The position numbers and the translations under genes were made by a program. Below, one piece after another: positions 11,074-23,754 of a stretch of DNA of 64,000 nucleotides. This stretch comes from Symsagittifera roscoffensis (taxonomy: Eukaryota > Xenacoelomorpha > Acoela > Convolutidae): contig NC_087064.1 in NCBI RefSeq assembly GCF_963678635.1, positions 42,067,165 through 42,131,164 on the forward strand, in the 5' to 3' direction. Within the stretch, counting starts at the first letter, position 1. Each line of letters opens with the position of its first letter. The notes beneath the pieces were generated by a model, which was not told the origin of the DNA, searched no databases, and worked only from the letters and a program-made list of their open reading frames with translations.

Positions 11074-14000
11074 ATGGGCAATCCTAAGGCCGAGTACAAT
11101 GTGAAGAGGAGCTGCACTGATATCATTTGCTGTCTGGTGTTCCTGGTTTTTCTAGTCGGATACACGGTGATAGCTTTCCTCGCTTTCTACAATGGGAACC
11201 CTGAACTACTCCTGCACCCACAGGCAGAGCTTTGACATCCCTCAGTTAAATTACTAGATGGCTATTTTTGAGTCATTTAAGAAAGGCTATAACAGATCTA
11301 TATCTATTACGACCTAAGCTAGAAACCAATTACACAATTAATTGTGAAAAAATTACGTTTCAAATCTCGGCAATTTTTTCCAAAAATTACCATCTAGAGC
11401 TATCTCATTGCGAAGGGTGTTTTTTTATTGCCTCGAGATATTCTCAGTTTTTTTGTCATTCGCCATTTAAACGCCAACTATCTGTGTCTAAGCCCCGTCT
11501 TTCTTGTCTGACCAGGACAGCGAGGGTGACTTGTGCGGGATTGACAACAAGGAATGGGGTGGACCGGACATGAGTGAGAAACCACACCTGTTCCTGTTCG
11601 ACATCACAAAGTGCGCCTCATTCCCCTCCTTCTCCGCCGAGGGATCTGTACAGATATGTCCCACTGTCAAGGTTAGCGGTCCATGCTCATTAGAGTCAAA
11701 TTTTGTTCATCATTCTAATCTAGACTCACATCTAGAATTCGAACCTAAATATGCTCCCTCAGTTCTATCACCATTAAATAGATCAACCGTACTATTTCCA
11801 CCAAAATCGATCAAGGGGGATAAAATACTGGTTTTTCAGAAATTGACTTCGAGGGCAAAATAAAATGATCTAACTAGTAAAAAAAAATCAATCGATAGCA
11901 AATTATGATTTAAATTTTACGCTATTAACAGGACTAAATAGCTATGCGGTATAAAAAATTTTCTCCCGCTGTATATTCAGCGTGCTTATTTCAAATGAAT
12001 ACTATATGCGGAATTAACTGTCACCAGTAATGCATTTTAGGGGAGGAAATTCTGCGGTACGCCACATAAGAGGTGAATTTTACGGTTGATCCCATTCATG
12101 TCCACTTTGATAGCTGTGCAACAGTTCTTTAATACTTAAACAACCCAAGCACAGTTTGACTTCCATAGAGTAAAAAATCCAATCATACAATTCCATACAA
12201 AAATTCGAAAAAAAATTTATTCATATCAACTTCGTGACTTTTGAGAACCAGTACTTTCACTGTATTCTTTTTTTTGTAAAATGAATTTGAACTGTAACCG
12301 TTATCTAGCATTATTTAAGATATACTTGCAACAATTCAGGATACTTATGTTTACTATTACACTGGCATCATCTACAAAATGAATAGTTCTTTCTGGTTTA
12401 GTGATTTAAAGCTATATGAAAATCACTAAAATAAAAAATTGTGGCTTTTTTAACATAGAGGCGTAACTGCAGCTTCCCAAACACGAGCCAGAAAGCGGCA
12501 AAGATTCTGTAGTTTTTAAATGCACAAAAACTGAAACTTTTCATGTAATAATTTGGAATGTAATTAACTAAAACAACCACACCAATTTATTAATTTAGAA
12601 TGCATTAAACTAAATTGTGTATAAACTATGTATTCAAAATAACTCGTTAATCGACTTGGAACATTTCTGAAATTAAATTTTAATTATTATAATATTGTAT
12701 GAAACAATAACTTTTTTCGATTCAATTGATGAATTAAAAAAGCATCAACTATGTTAACTTATTATTAATCAAATGTCAAAGCACGTGGGATTGTAATGCT
12801 ATCTATTCAAAAGTGCCACCAAAACAAGCACTTTTATTTGCTATTTCGGTTGGAAAATTTTGACTTGTTCTATCACAATACGCTACGCTCGTGTAATAAA
12901 ACTAACCCAATCAAAGGAAACTGGGTCAGAAGCATTCTTTTATTCCGCCGGGAAAACTAAAAATTACTATCCTCTTTCAGAACTAAAAGTCACACATTTA
13001 TTGCGCGATTTGGGTTTTCATAATTGGAGAGCGTAATTCGTTTTCTTTTTAGCGAATAAGGTTGAATTGAAATTGAGAAGAATTGGATCAATTGAGCAAT
13101 CTCTTCCCCCCCCCCCAATCTCGCGTGGGGGAGATAGATCAATAGGTACAATATTAAGGTGCTGCGGAGAACCGTTTTTTTGCTATTCAGATACAAGACT
13201 AGAGCAACAACCGCGGTAAATTGCTTTCCTCGATGAGGCTATCTCCCTAAAACAAAAAGTTGCGAAAAAAAAATTTTTTTTTTCATAATTTTCGATTTTT
13301 TTTTTCAATGTTTTTTTCGATACTCATATAAAATGAAGTTCAGTCGGTTAATTGATTGCGTGCTTTAAACACATCATCCATCTACTTGCGTTTGCTGACG
13401 TCTTTTTGTAGAGTTTTTTGTTTTTGCTGGGGGGGGGGAGATAGCTCAATAGGTCATTGCGGGGGGGGGGGGGGATTGCTCAATTGATCCGAAGAATTGT
13501 TAAGTTAAACCACGAAAAATTGAATTTGAGCATAATTAAGTTTTGAGACTTTCCTTAAAAACATTACCTATACAATTGTCTTATTACCTATACAAGTGTA
13601 ATAGATTGTTATTAACATCATATTGTTAACATGAAAACTAAAGGCAGAAAAACAGATGAAAAACTTACCTATTAAAAGCATGCAACAGAAGTTATAAATT
13701 ACAAATGGTAGTGCTTGTTCTAACTTAACTTTTCAGTGAAAGTTAACACTCCCACTAACAATTTAGAATTTTAATGCAAATTCCAATTTACAAAGTGTCT
13801 TTAGATCTGTGTCTCTTCCTGTCCCTCGTCCTACTGGACTTACGTGGGCGATGTCTCTCTTTACGAACAGGGCAAGAAGGACGAGATAGACTATGAAAAA
13901 TACATCTGCCAGTATGACGTCACCGACCCTGAGAACACCCTGGACGGAGATCCGACTTCCCTAGTTGGTCAGGACAAGTGTGCCTCCTACTACCTGGACT

Positions 14001-16031
14001 CTTTCTCCCTGATGGGATATTGTGTGCCTAAGATTCTGGAGGATATCGCGGACCATGGATCCCAACTTGCGATCAGTAAGTTCTAATGTTCTCAAACAAA
14101 CAATGAACGAAACAATGCGCTACACAAGGAATGGAATAGCAATGAGATAAATGAAAAATTGTCTCAAAAAGCACCGGCAAAAAGAACTCGACGTTCATTC
14201 ATACTTGATCATTTACTCCGTTCAACTAGAGTTTGACAATTGAAAGGAAACGATAGAATTCATTTAAATGACAGAATCCGTCAAATAGCACAAAACATCC
14301 TCCATTGACAAAATATTAGCAAAATAACTCACCTTATGATTTGACCACAGATAAAAAACACAATCAAATGTGAAGCTTATTTCAAAATCAATCAACAATG
14401 TATTTGTTTTTCAACAAACAAATTAAATTACGCGAGATTGTTGCAATAACTGAATAGAAATTGTCTAACTGAATAGATAAAATTAAAGGGATGAAACATG
14501 TGAAAACAAACATTTTGCAACAATTGCAACGTGAGTGCCGAAAAAACTCCCTCTACTTGTCTGTAAGCAAGCAAGCAAAAAATGACAGTAGCACTGCCTT
14601 CAGTTTATCTAGGGGTAACAGACACGTCATATGAAAGATTGGTGAAATGGACTGATTCTTTCATTTGTTTAGAAGCTCATTGTCAAGGGAAATTCATTTC
14701 TCTAGAATTAGAATTGAATATGCTGTGCTCCACGTCATACCAAATCGATCGAGCTAGCTGATAACGTTCAATTAAACGTGGTATATAAATACTAAACGTC
14801 GCTCCAATTAAAAACTAATGGCAAAATTTCTGGCAAAACATTGAAAGAGACATACATCTGTTCGTTTAATCGGCAATGCTTTTTCAGAAAATAATGTGAA
14901 ATGAAAAAATTTTGAAAAGGCATTAAGAGTCAAAAGGAAAATCCGAATCAAGTTAACATACCACCGACTGTCTGTTTGGGGGTAGAGGATGTTAGGTTGG
15001 TTTTGAGGTTCTGCATTTTCTGAGCAATTTCCATCGTATACCAACAGTGATGTGGAAGATTCGGATCAAACGTACAATCCCCCAATCGATTTAGGGTGGA
15101 CAAAATACTGGTTTTTCATATATCAACTTTGAGGGCAAACTAAATTGATCTAACTAAAAAAAAAAATAATTACAAAATGACTATGAATGAAAATTTGGGG
15201 TCTTATGCCCTAAATGTAGTTCCAACCTAAGTTTATCTTTTTTTTTTCAAACTAGCGTAACTTTTTGTGGGGTGTGATAAAAAAATCTGAAAACAAAAAA
15301 ATAGAAATTTGGCAAATGCGACAGACATTTTCAAATAGGCCAATTGGAAACCAGTTTTGTAGAAAAATGAAACTTCAAGTTTTTGATTACCAACATAATG
15401 CTAAAAACTCCAAAAACTAATTTTACTCGAGTAAAACTAAGTTTTAACGGCTTAATTTAGGCTTAAATAAGCTATTGTAACCCTGCACGCTCACCTTATT
15501 AGCTCGAAATTAGACCAAAAATCGACAGTTTCAAACCGGGTTTTTTTGACACCAAGAAAATTTTTTCAAAAAGGAAAAAGTTTTAATATGATATATCACT
15601 CGACCCATTGCGATGATTATTTGCGATACCTGATTTTTCGTGGAAAACAAAAAATCTAAGACACACCCAATTCATATTTTTCGAATGGTTGGGGCTGGAA
15701 CATAAAGCGCGATTTGTCAATTATAAGCAATTTTTGCATTTTAGGTGACCTTTAGAGTGTAAAGGTTACCTTGAGACAGTATCGGAGTTAGGGGGGATGC
15801 CCCTCCCCTCAGGGCTTCGACCCCTTGCCGACCCAAAGGGTCCCCCCTTTGTACTATTTTGAGAAATCCATTTTTGGTTGAATGACCTTAAAATTTTTCT
15901 AAAAGCGCCTTCGAAACTTTCCAAAAAGTGCCTACAACAGAGAATTTGGCCAAAACAGGGTCTTTATAGGGCATTGGGAGAGCTCGGAAAATCCCCCCGC
16001 CTGGAGAAAATCCTAGATCGGCCCTTGCGCG

Positions 16032-16078
<47 letters not shown>

Positions 16079-19000
16079 CTATCGCTCATCAAACGACACA
16101 ACATTAGGCCAAAAAACCGCACAATATCGGTCGAAACCTTTTCAGCCGAAAAAATGAATAGAAAATCGAAAAAAAAATCGAAATTTTGCCAACTCGAGTT
16201 ACATAAAAAGCAAATTTCGAATAGCACGGATAGAGGAGACCAGAAAATTAGCTCCGTAAATAGTTATCTCCGGGTAAAAAAAGTCTAGTACCCGCTTGTA
16301 TAAAAAAAATATGGAGTCTTGGAAATAGCCAAAATTTCCAGTTGTCTTTTATCTTGCGCGGCGAAGTAATCCGACTCAGAAATCCTTGCAAATTAAATTG
16401 AGGCACGCTAATCGATACTATACTTTATGTGGAGCACAGCAGACCACGATGACAATGATTGAACTACGCAAAACTATGATGCAGTCACTCTCAAAGGGAT
16501 ATGCATCAATGAGAGGAAACCTGAGTTAAACAAGACTGCTCGTATCAGGGCGGAGCCCTGAATGTTCCAACTGCCTTGTAAGGTTTATGGAGCATCAATA
16601 TCCTTAAAAAACTAAATGTAATAAAATAAAATGAGTTTTTTTTCTAAAATTTGAAAATTTTTATGAAAATCATCCCACCACACGCCATATTAAGTACAAA
16701 AGGATAAATTTCACTCCTTGTAACAAATCAATTATGGCAAATAAAGCTCTTTCACGATTTCTATGACGGATTAACTCTCCGCTTACGCGTTAATAGCGCG
16801 AAATAAATCGCGCATTAATTGTCCCAAATTGGTCAAAATGGCAATATTTAAACCCTCATAACTTTACAAAAAATGATCACATGTGAAATATCTTTTCAAA
16901 TTTAAGCTCAGGACAACAATAGCTTTTGAATGATATAAAAAGTTCCGTCGAAAATGGCTAGTTAAAAAGTCGAAATTTGTCTGAAGAAAAAAACCCACCC
17001 CGAGCACAAATATTCCGTTACTTTCGTATCCAAACCGGAACAAAAATAAAGTCATAGACTCCCAAACTCACGGATAAGATATAGAAGAAAGTCACTTTCC
17101 TAAAAAACTCAATGCACTCTTCTTCAACTGCACTGAGGATATTCAATATCTAACACAGAGCCGAACTTGCACTTCGCAAAAGAACGACAAAATGGAGTTC
17201 TCATTTGTTGAAGTCTATTAGTGGCAATGAAAACCATATTTCATTTCTTTTTCAAAATATTACAATGAATTATCGTGTTTCGCGACAAGAAATAATTGAA
17301 ATGCATATTCGGACAAAGTTTTATTTTACAGCCGTTTACAAAAAGTAGACCACACAATCGTTGTGCCAACTAAGATCTAATTTGAACAAGACCGTTGTGC
17401 CAACTAAGACTTAATTTGAACATCGCAGCTTCCGATTCATCATTTTTCAATTACACTCAAACCAAGAAGGCAATGCAAATAGTAATTTGCACAAAAATAC
17501 GTATATTTTTCATCACAAAACTGTTTAGCAGCGAAATGACAAGGTTTTGAAATGTACTAAATTGTGCTAAATTGGCTGGTATTAATAAATTGGAGGACAC
17601 CATGATAAGATAACACCAAATGTCAGATGGAATTAAGCTAAGTAAAATTCCTTCAAACCTTTTAACAAAAATTATTGCGTAAAACATCAGATTTCTCGTT
17701 TTTCTTCACTTGGTCCATTTTTCAGCGAATAGTGCGGATATGTAATTGACAAACAGCTTCGCTTACTTATTTACCAAAACAACCGAAACGACAGTTACAA
17801 CTTTTATCATTCCAAAACAAAAAGAGTCTCTCTTGATTAAAGTATTGCTAACGATTTAAGAAACTCTCATTGCCATATTTCTATGCACAGTTTTAGGTGA
17901 ACTTTTTCTAATCGAGCTTTGCTTTGTCCAAAACTTTCTTCTGAAGTTTTTCATAACTTTTTCTCAAACTATTTGTTTGACAAAAATAGGGCCTTTGCAG
18001 AAGAATTTGAAAGCAATGAAAAACCAATTTGATGGATGCAGAAAATCCACAACACAGTCTGAAATTTCTCGCGAAAATATTAGATGGGTCTCTAGTATGA
18101 ATGTACATTTCCAGATGCCCAGACAGGCGAAATGACAATCAATGGGGAGCCTGTGACTACGGATCAGAACAGTTCAGTGACCTATCAGGCACTTACAACT
18201 GGTGCGAATGCCCTGAGTAGTGTGATGGGTGCTACTGAGAAAGCGTCTTCCTTCTTCCAGGATATCTACAACACCGGGTGGCTCATTCTCGTATTTCTCG
18301 CACTAGGGCTACTGGCCACTTTGTTCTGTCTCTTCTTGTTGCAGTTCTTCGTCAATATATTTGTATGGACTCTGCTGTTTCTGGTGCTGTTCGCTTCTGC
18401 CTTGTTGTCCGTGTTCTTCTGGTACGAGTACAAGTAAGTTCATGCACTCCAATATTCCCAATCAATTTCACCTCACTGTTTCATCAATGTTTTTCAATTT
18501 CACCCTACTCAGGTTAATAGGTTAGTCAGTGGCGCATGTATGAGGGGGGGGGGAGCAAAGGACACCCCTTGCTCTCGTCTAAATATGACCCTCTCACCGC
18601 CACCCAAACAAAGCCAACATTGAGAAAACATGAACGAATTCATGAAAGCTACAAGTATCAAATGAGAGTAAAGTTCATAAAGCTCAAGTAACAGCGGATG
18701 AAAGAAAAATTAACACCTAAAACCTGGAAGCAAATTTCTAATTTCAGAACACGAAAAGACGAAGCGAACGAGAGTGGTTCAGAGCCAGGTAAACACATAT
18801 TTTTCTATGTCAGCATCAAAAACGCACTGATGTTCAAATTTCATTTTAAGATCCCATTGAATATAATACAATGAAACCATTTGATATGTTAATTAAATAC
18901 ACATTACTAAGAAAATTTAACACAACCTAGGAACTTTCAACAAGCTTTATATAATTTTTTTTAAAGAAAACTTCAAACTGACAACGAACTTCGCCTACTA

Positions 19001-22000
19001 CGCGGATCTATATACGACTTACTTCATTCTGGCCATCGCTTCAACTGCGCTGTTCGCCATCCTCCTCTTCACCATACTGTTCCTGTTTAACAGAGTCAGG
19101 CTGGGTAAAAATGAACAATTTAAATAATTTGAGCATTTATCGCTATTAAATTTGTTTAAAAAAAGCCAATTAGGTTCTACTCACCTTCGAAGACTGGTGG
19201 TAATTATCAATGGTTTAAGTGAGACAAAAATTAACTCCCATTCAAAGTATTTAGTTCATATTTGATTACTATGAAAGTGAAACGAAACATAACGATTGAC
19301 TTCTATATCATTTTTCAATTTCAAAATGCAGAGAAAAAAAATATCACGTTAAAGCTTTTTGGAATCACTTTTGCGAGCATTCAAAACGATACATTTTCAT
19401 AAACTTAATGCGATTTGAGAACACTAGTACAACATGTAAGTTTTCTATTCCTCTGAGAAATCTAACAAGTAAAATCTACTTTTGAAATTAGCACTAATTC
19501 ACGTGTTTACGCCATTTTAACTTTTGTAATCGTAGAGTATAATTTTTCTTGCTTTTAGCAATTAACTGATTTGAACTTTTAAAAAAATCATTTGTAAAAG
19601 CCACAAAAAACAAGGATAACCGGATACTGTGCAAAAAGCAAAGAAGATTCCGACCATAGTCTTTTTTTAAATAACTGAACTATAAAGCGAACGCCCAAAA
19701 AATCATCGTACTAACTGAAATAAAGCAAATAATATAAAATATAATTTTCAAGTCTGAAAATGCTACTTGCTACTTTTCTCTGCTTGTAAATACTTCTGTG
19801 AAAATATATCAATTTTTAGATGCATAATAAAGCTTGTAGATGCATAATAAAGGAACTGTAAGATTTTGGAGTTTTTTTTCTATAAATCTATTAAATTTTT
19901 TTTCAGTATAAATGTTACTTAGATAAAACAATCAGGTCCATATGAGACAGTACTTAATAGAAAGTTCTCAGCGGCGCTTCGACAGGTTGAATTACATTCT
20001 GCGCTTGCTCAAGTTGGTGCTCTATCAATGATAAGTTCTCTATATTATTGGATTATTGCACTACTTGAAACAAATTTATTATTTATTATTTATTATTATA
20101 ATTTAGGCATTTTCGACAGTCATAGAAAAATGACTAGAAACACAAAAAAATCATTAAAAAATTCAATTTTGTGAATTTTTGAAGATTTTGATTCCCAAAA
20201 TGACATTAAAAATCTCCAAAAGCTAGTTTTAGTCGAGTAAAACTAAAATAAAGCAAACTAACTGTTACAGTTTTATCTTGTACTTGTTTTGTGTAATTGT
20301 CATGTTTGTGTATTTCAGAGAGGTGGGGTTGTAATTTACGTATTTACTAATGCCAGTTTTATCACAAACTATTGTAGATGGCCTGATTTTGCGCGGAAAA
20401 CAAAAGAAAAAAAAACGAAAGCACACCCGAATACAAAACTCCTCCCTATTTTTTAAATGGTCGGAACAAAAACAACATGACATGTATAAGCGTCTTCACT
20501 ACGTTCACTGAGGTTTTATTATTAAAACTTTCTTGTGTACCCCATTCACAACCGCGGCCAATTCTTTTCAGAAACTGAAGATTCTAAAAATGGCAACTAT
20601 ATTAGGCCGCACTTGATCACGTTTCTTTTTTCTGCTTAGCTATTCAGCTGATTATCGAGGGCAGCAAGTGCGTGCTTGACAACCTGGGCACTGTGCTGCT
20701 CCCAGGGGCCACTTGGATTCTCATTATCGGAGTATTGACCTTCACCCTTGTGACTGGAGTGTTCATATCCGCATTTGGAGTGGAGGTCAGGAACCAGAAC
20801 ACCACTCTGCTGGAGGAGTGTAGCAAGAATGACAGCACGAGTCAGTGTGTGCATCAGAAGTTCTCCAACTGTTATGTCAATGTCACGGATGCAGGCGCCG
20901 CAGCTGCAGGTAGGACTAAGAGGACGGCCTATTCAGTTTTTTGAGCAGGATAAAACTTTTTCTTTCGTCAGCTGAGATAGGCCACCATCTCCTATGATTT
21001 TACTCTCCATTCAGTTTTAAAATAGCGCTTGAAGAACAGATCTCCGAAAGTGTCATAGAAGACACTGGCTCTAGCAAATTTAAACGTTTCTTCAACAAGC
21101 AAACAACACACTTGGCAGCCTAGGGTATCATAAATGATGAAATCAATTGACGGTGTTTTACCATTGTCAGTAAGTGTTGACCTAGGCAGTAACTGTTTCT
21201 TGATGAACTTCGTGAGTGGGAACTACATCTGGATGATGCAGCTTTACAACATACTGGGGGGTCTATGGCTGGTGTTCTTCGTCATAGGCGCAATCCAAGT
21301 CATCCAGGCAGGAGTCTATGCTGACTGGTATTGGAATCAAGGCGACACATCTGTGCTACCAACTACTCGATCTGTTTACAGGATGTTCAGGCATAAGAAT
21401 CAAGCTTTGAATTTGAACGCTTAGATTAGTCACCACTAAATAACGAAGCAATTCAATCTAACTTTTAATTCACAAGACTAAGCAAAAACTGAAATGAATT
21501 CTCAGGAAAATGCATTTTTGAATTTGAACTGATGTCTCCAATTTTCTGATATGGTGGCTTCGAGTCAGGAACTCGAGTGAGTTGATGACCGAATATTCTG
21601 TATTGGTGTGTGCTTGCTGCATGAACAATATCGATTGTTTATAATAAATTGAGATTTGGCGGTGATTCAGGTACCACACTGGCTCTGTTGCATTTGGTTC
21701 TTTCCTCATAGCCACTCTCACTCTGCTGAGGATGCTGCTGGAGTACATAGACCAGAAGCTCAAGGACAAGGACAAGAGCGATGTGGCCGAATTCATGCTC
21801 AAATGCATGAAGTGAGTTGACAGTTTCCCACTCAAGTCTCCTCGAAGACAAACCTAAGCGCCGGAGCTGGATGAAACTTTTCATTTAATTAATGTCAGGA
21901 TCATAATTATTGAAGGTCAACTATCGCTGAATGACAAACAAAGCTGAATAATAGCCAATTATGGAACCAATTATATAATAAGTTTCAAAAATTTGGAACA

Positions 22001-23754
22001 GACAAATAGTTTTAACGTTTAAGACAAATATTTCCGTCCATAGTTCAGACCTAAGTTTATTTTTTTTTCAAACTAGCGTATTTTTTTGTGTGGTGTGATA
22101 AAAAATCTGAAAACGAAAAAAGAGAAATTTGGCAAATGCGACAGACATTTTCAAATAGGCCAATTGGAAACCAGTTTTGTAGAAAAATGAAAGAAAAATT
22201 GAACTTCAAGTTTTTGATTACCAACATAATGCTAAAAACTCCGAAAAATAATTTTACTCGAGTAAAACTAAGTTTTAACGGCTTAATTTAGGGTTAAATA
22301 AGCTATTGTAAGCCTGCACGCTCACCTTATTAGCTCGAAATTAGACCAAAAATCGAAAGTTTCAAACGGGTTTTATTGACACTAAGAAAATCTTTTCAAA
22401 AAGGAAAAAGTTTCAATATGATATATCACTCGACCCTTTGCGATGATTATTTGCGATAACTGATTTTTCGTGGAAAACAAAAAACCTAAGACACACCAAC
22501 CCGTAAACAAATTCTTTCATATTTTTCAAATGGTTGGGGTTGGAACAAAAAGGGCCATCTGTCAATTATAAGCAATTTTTGCATTTTAGGCAACCATTAG
22601 TGTTAAGGTTACCTTGAGACAGTAGCGGATTTAGGGGGGGATGCACCTCCCCTCAGGGATTCGACCCCTTGCCGACCCAAAGGGTCCCGCTTTGTACTAT
22701 TTTGAGAAATCCATTTTTGGTTGACTGACCTTATAACTTTTCTAAAGGCGCCTTGGTCAAATGCCAAATTAGGGTCTTTATAGTGATTTGAGAGAGCTCA
22801 GAAAATCAATTTGGTCGACCTAAAAATTTTTTTTGAATATTTCTAGAAACAGGAACACAACTTTTATCATCATCAAATGTTTCAGGTGCTTCATGTACTG
22901 CTTGCAGAAGGCGGTTAAGGTGATCAACAAGAATGCTTACATTGTGATCGCTTCTTATGGGAAAAACTTCTGCTCCTCCGCGACTGAGGCTCTTCGGCTG
23001 TTGATCACCAACTGTCTGAGAGTGATAGTGCTGAACACAATCACGGAGGCACTCTTGTTCACATGCCAATTAGGCATAGTCACTGGCATGGGTATGCAAT
23101 TTCATTCTTATACTTTAGGACAACATCAGAGAGAAATTGGATATAAACTCAATTAAGACTTAATTGGGCACTAATCAGAAGAAAGAACAGGTAAAAGCGC
23201 GCGAGTTAGTTGTTGTTTTCCATGCAGCAATTTATCCATCGAATTCGTATTATACATTTTAAGAACGCGTCATCCTGAATTTCTGATAAAATTTCAAGAT
23301 AGCTCGCTGCTCAAGAGCGACAGCGAGAGCAAAAATTTTAGATGGCAGCGGTTTCTTGGAAATAAAATGCCCGACATTCTGTATCAAGCCAGTGGTAAGT
23401 CATTTTTAGCTCTCCTATTAATGAACAACTACTGTGTGAGCTATTTTTGTAGGTTTCTTCTCCTACTATGCCATAACTAAGGAATGGTTCAGCGACTACT
23501 ACCACACCCCCGAACTGACCTACTTCTTCGCTCCCATCATAGTAGTGCTAGTGGGCACCTGGGTCATCTGCAAACTATTCTTCGATGTGTACGACATGGC
23601 CATAGACACCCTATTTATATGTGTACTAGAGGATCTGGAGCATAATAATGGCTCCAAAGACAAGCCATACCACATGAGTATGAATATGCAAAAGCTGCTA
23701 GTCAGAGGCAAGACACACAATGTTGGGGACGAAGACAGCGAAACCAAAATGTGA
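11074..23754 (+). CDS. choline transporter-like protein (CTL/SLC44 family), 11 exons
   Basis: Exons: 11074-11223, 11516-11671, 13805-14075, 18115-18433, 18748-18788, 18967-19104, 20640-20909, 21186-21390, 21671-21811, 22886-23091, 23453-23754 (TGA). They sum to 2199 nt, an unbroken 732-residue protein, close to the usual SLC44 length of about 650-720. Family hallmarks: 'RSCTDIICC' leading into TM1 (residues 14-40), a Cys-containing extracellular loop ('QICPTVK' + 'ICVSSCP'), TM2-3 in exon 4, TM4 in exon 6, TM5 plus a glycosylatable loop ('NQNTT', 'NVT') in exon 7, TM6 in exon 8, 'YHTGSVAFGSF' in exon 9, 'NAYIVIASYGKNFC' in exon 10, and 'YDMAIDTLFICVLED' near the C-terminus. SLC44 proteins move choline or related solutes across plasma and mitochondrial membranes. 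Introns 1 (11224-11515) and 8 (21391-21670) start with GC, the other eight with GT. The start is the first in-frame ATG, and a 5' exon could exist. The SLC44 subtype was not resolved. Confidence 0.93.
11672..13804 (+). other. CTL intron 2
   Basis: GT-AG intron of 2.1 kb. A block at about 11810-11890 (a 'AAAATACTGGTTTTTCA' motif followed by an 'ACTTCGAGGGCAAAATAAA' motif and an A-run) has a relative in intron 3 at about 15095-15165. A repeat at 12811-12960 resembles 6190-6300 ('AAGTGCCACCAAA', then 'CACTTTTATTTGC', then 'GTAATAAAAC'). The poly-C/poly-G foldback at 13084-13490 also lies here. No extra exon was recognised. Confidence 0.6.
13084..13490. repeat. foldback element with poly-C/poly-G tracts
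   Basis: The outer ends are inverted copies of each other: 'GGATCAATTGAGCAATC' at about 13084-13100 and its exact reverse complement at about 13474-13490. Just inside are a poly-C run (about 13107-13118) and matching poly-G runs (about 13430-13438 and 13460-13474). Two 'GGGGGAGATAG(A/C)TCAATAGGT' blocks lie in direct orientation inside the arms. No target duplication is obvious. It probably derives from a small DNA element or a rearranged repeat. Confidence 0.6.
15215..15990 (+). repeat. dispersed repeat family B, copy 1 (includes family A core)
   Basis: About 0.75 kb of sequence that recurs in the same orientation at about 22040-22800 with small substitutions and indels. Shared landmarks include 'GCGACAGACATTTTC', 'ATAGGCCAATTGGAAACC', 'TAGCTCGAAATTAGACC', the family A 'TATCACTCGACCC' block, and a 3' part with 'GACCCAAAGGGTCCC' and 'GAGAAATCCATTTTTGG'. 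No open reading frame spans it. Confidence 0.75.
16027..16075. repeat. (GC)n(AC)n microsatellite
   Basis: An uninterrupted alternating purine-pyrimidine tract of about 49 bp: GC dinucleotides to 16040, then AC dinucleotides. It lies next to family B copy 1. The short ORFs through it are low-complexity artefacts. Confidence 0.95.
16535..17050 (-). repeat. dispersed repeat family C, copy 1 (inverted relative to 50.1 kb)
   Basis: Matches the interior of the element at 49759-50648 in reverse complement over about 500 bp. It includes 'GACTGCTCGTATCAGGGC', a conserved 6-bp hairpin stem (CAGGGC/GCCCTG), 'TTGGTCAAAATGGCAATA', 'GAGCACAAATATTCCGTTAC' and a 'GCGTTAATAGCGCG' block. Similarity stops just outside 'AACAAGACTGCTCG' on the left and near 17045 on the right. 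This suggests an independent element nested inside the 50-kb one. Confidence 0.75.
19105..20639 (+). other. CTL intron 6
   Basis: GT-AG intron of 1.5 kb. It contains a short direct repeat ('TAGATGCATAATAAAG' at about 19816 and 19835), an AT-only stretch near 20075-20100, and a partial family A repeat at about 20340-20480. No coding signal. Confidence 0.6.
21812..22885 (+). other. CTL intron 9 with family B copy 2
   Basis: GT-AG intron of 1.07 kb, mostly occupied by a second copy of dispersed repeat family B (about 22040-22800) in the same orientation as the intron 3 copy. The exon joins on either side complete the 'K-CMK-CFMYC' region. Confidence 0.75.

Larger units (their letters stand above)
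14076..18114 (+). other. CTL intron 3, repeat-rich
   Basis: The largest CTL intron (4.0 kb, GT-AG). It holds family B copy 1 (about 15215-15990), a GC/AC microsatellite (16027-16075), a family C copy in reverse orientation (about 16540-17045), and a 34-bp tandem pair starting at 17359 and 17393 ('CGTTGTGCCAACTAAG'). No host exon was recognised. Confidence 0.6.

Noticed and set aside
11268-11863. Overlapping plus-strand ORFs longer than exon 2 of the CTL gene
   Set aside because: Splice sites at 11515/11516 and 11671/11672 and family alignment limit the coding part; the rest is intron read-through.
15878-16288. ORFs on both strands through the GC/AC tract (polyThr-His, polyCys-Val products)
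   Set aside because: Low-complexity translation of a microsatellite; no flanking domain or splice signals.
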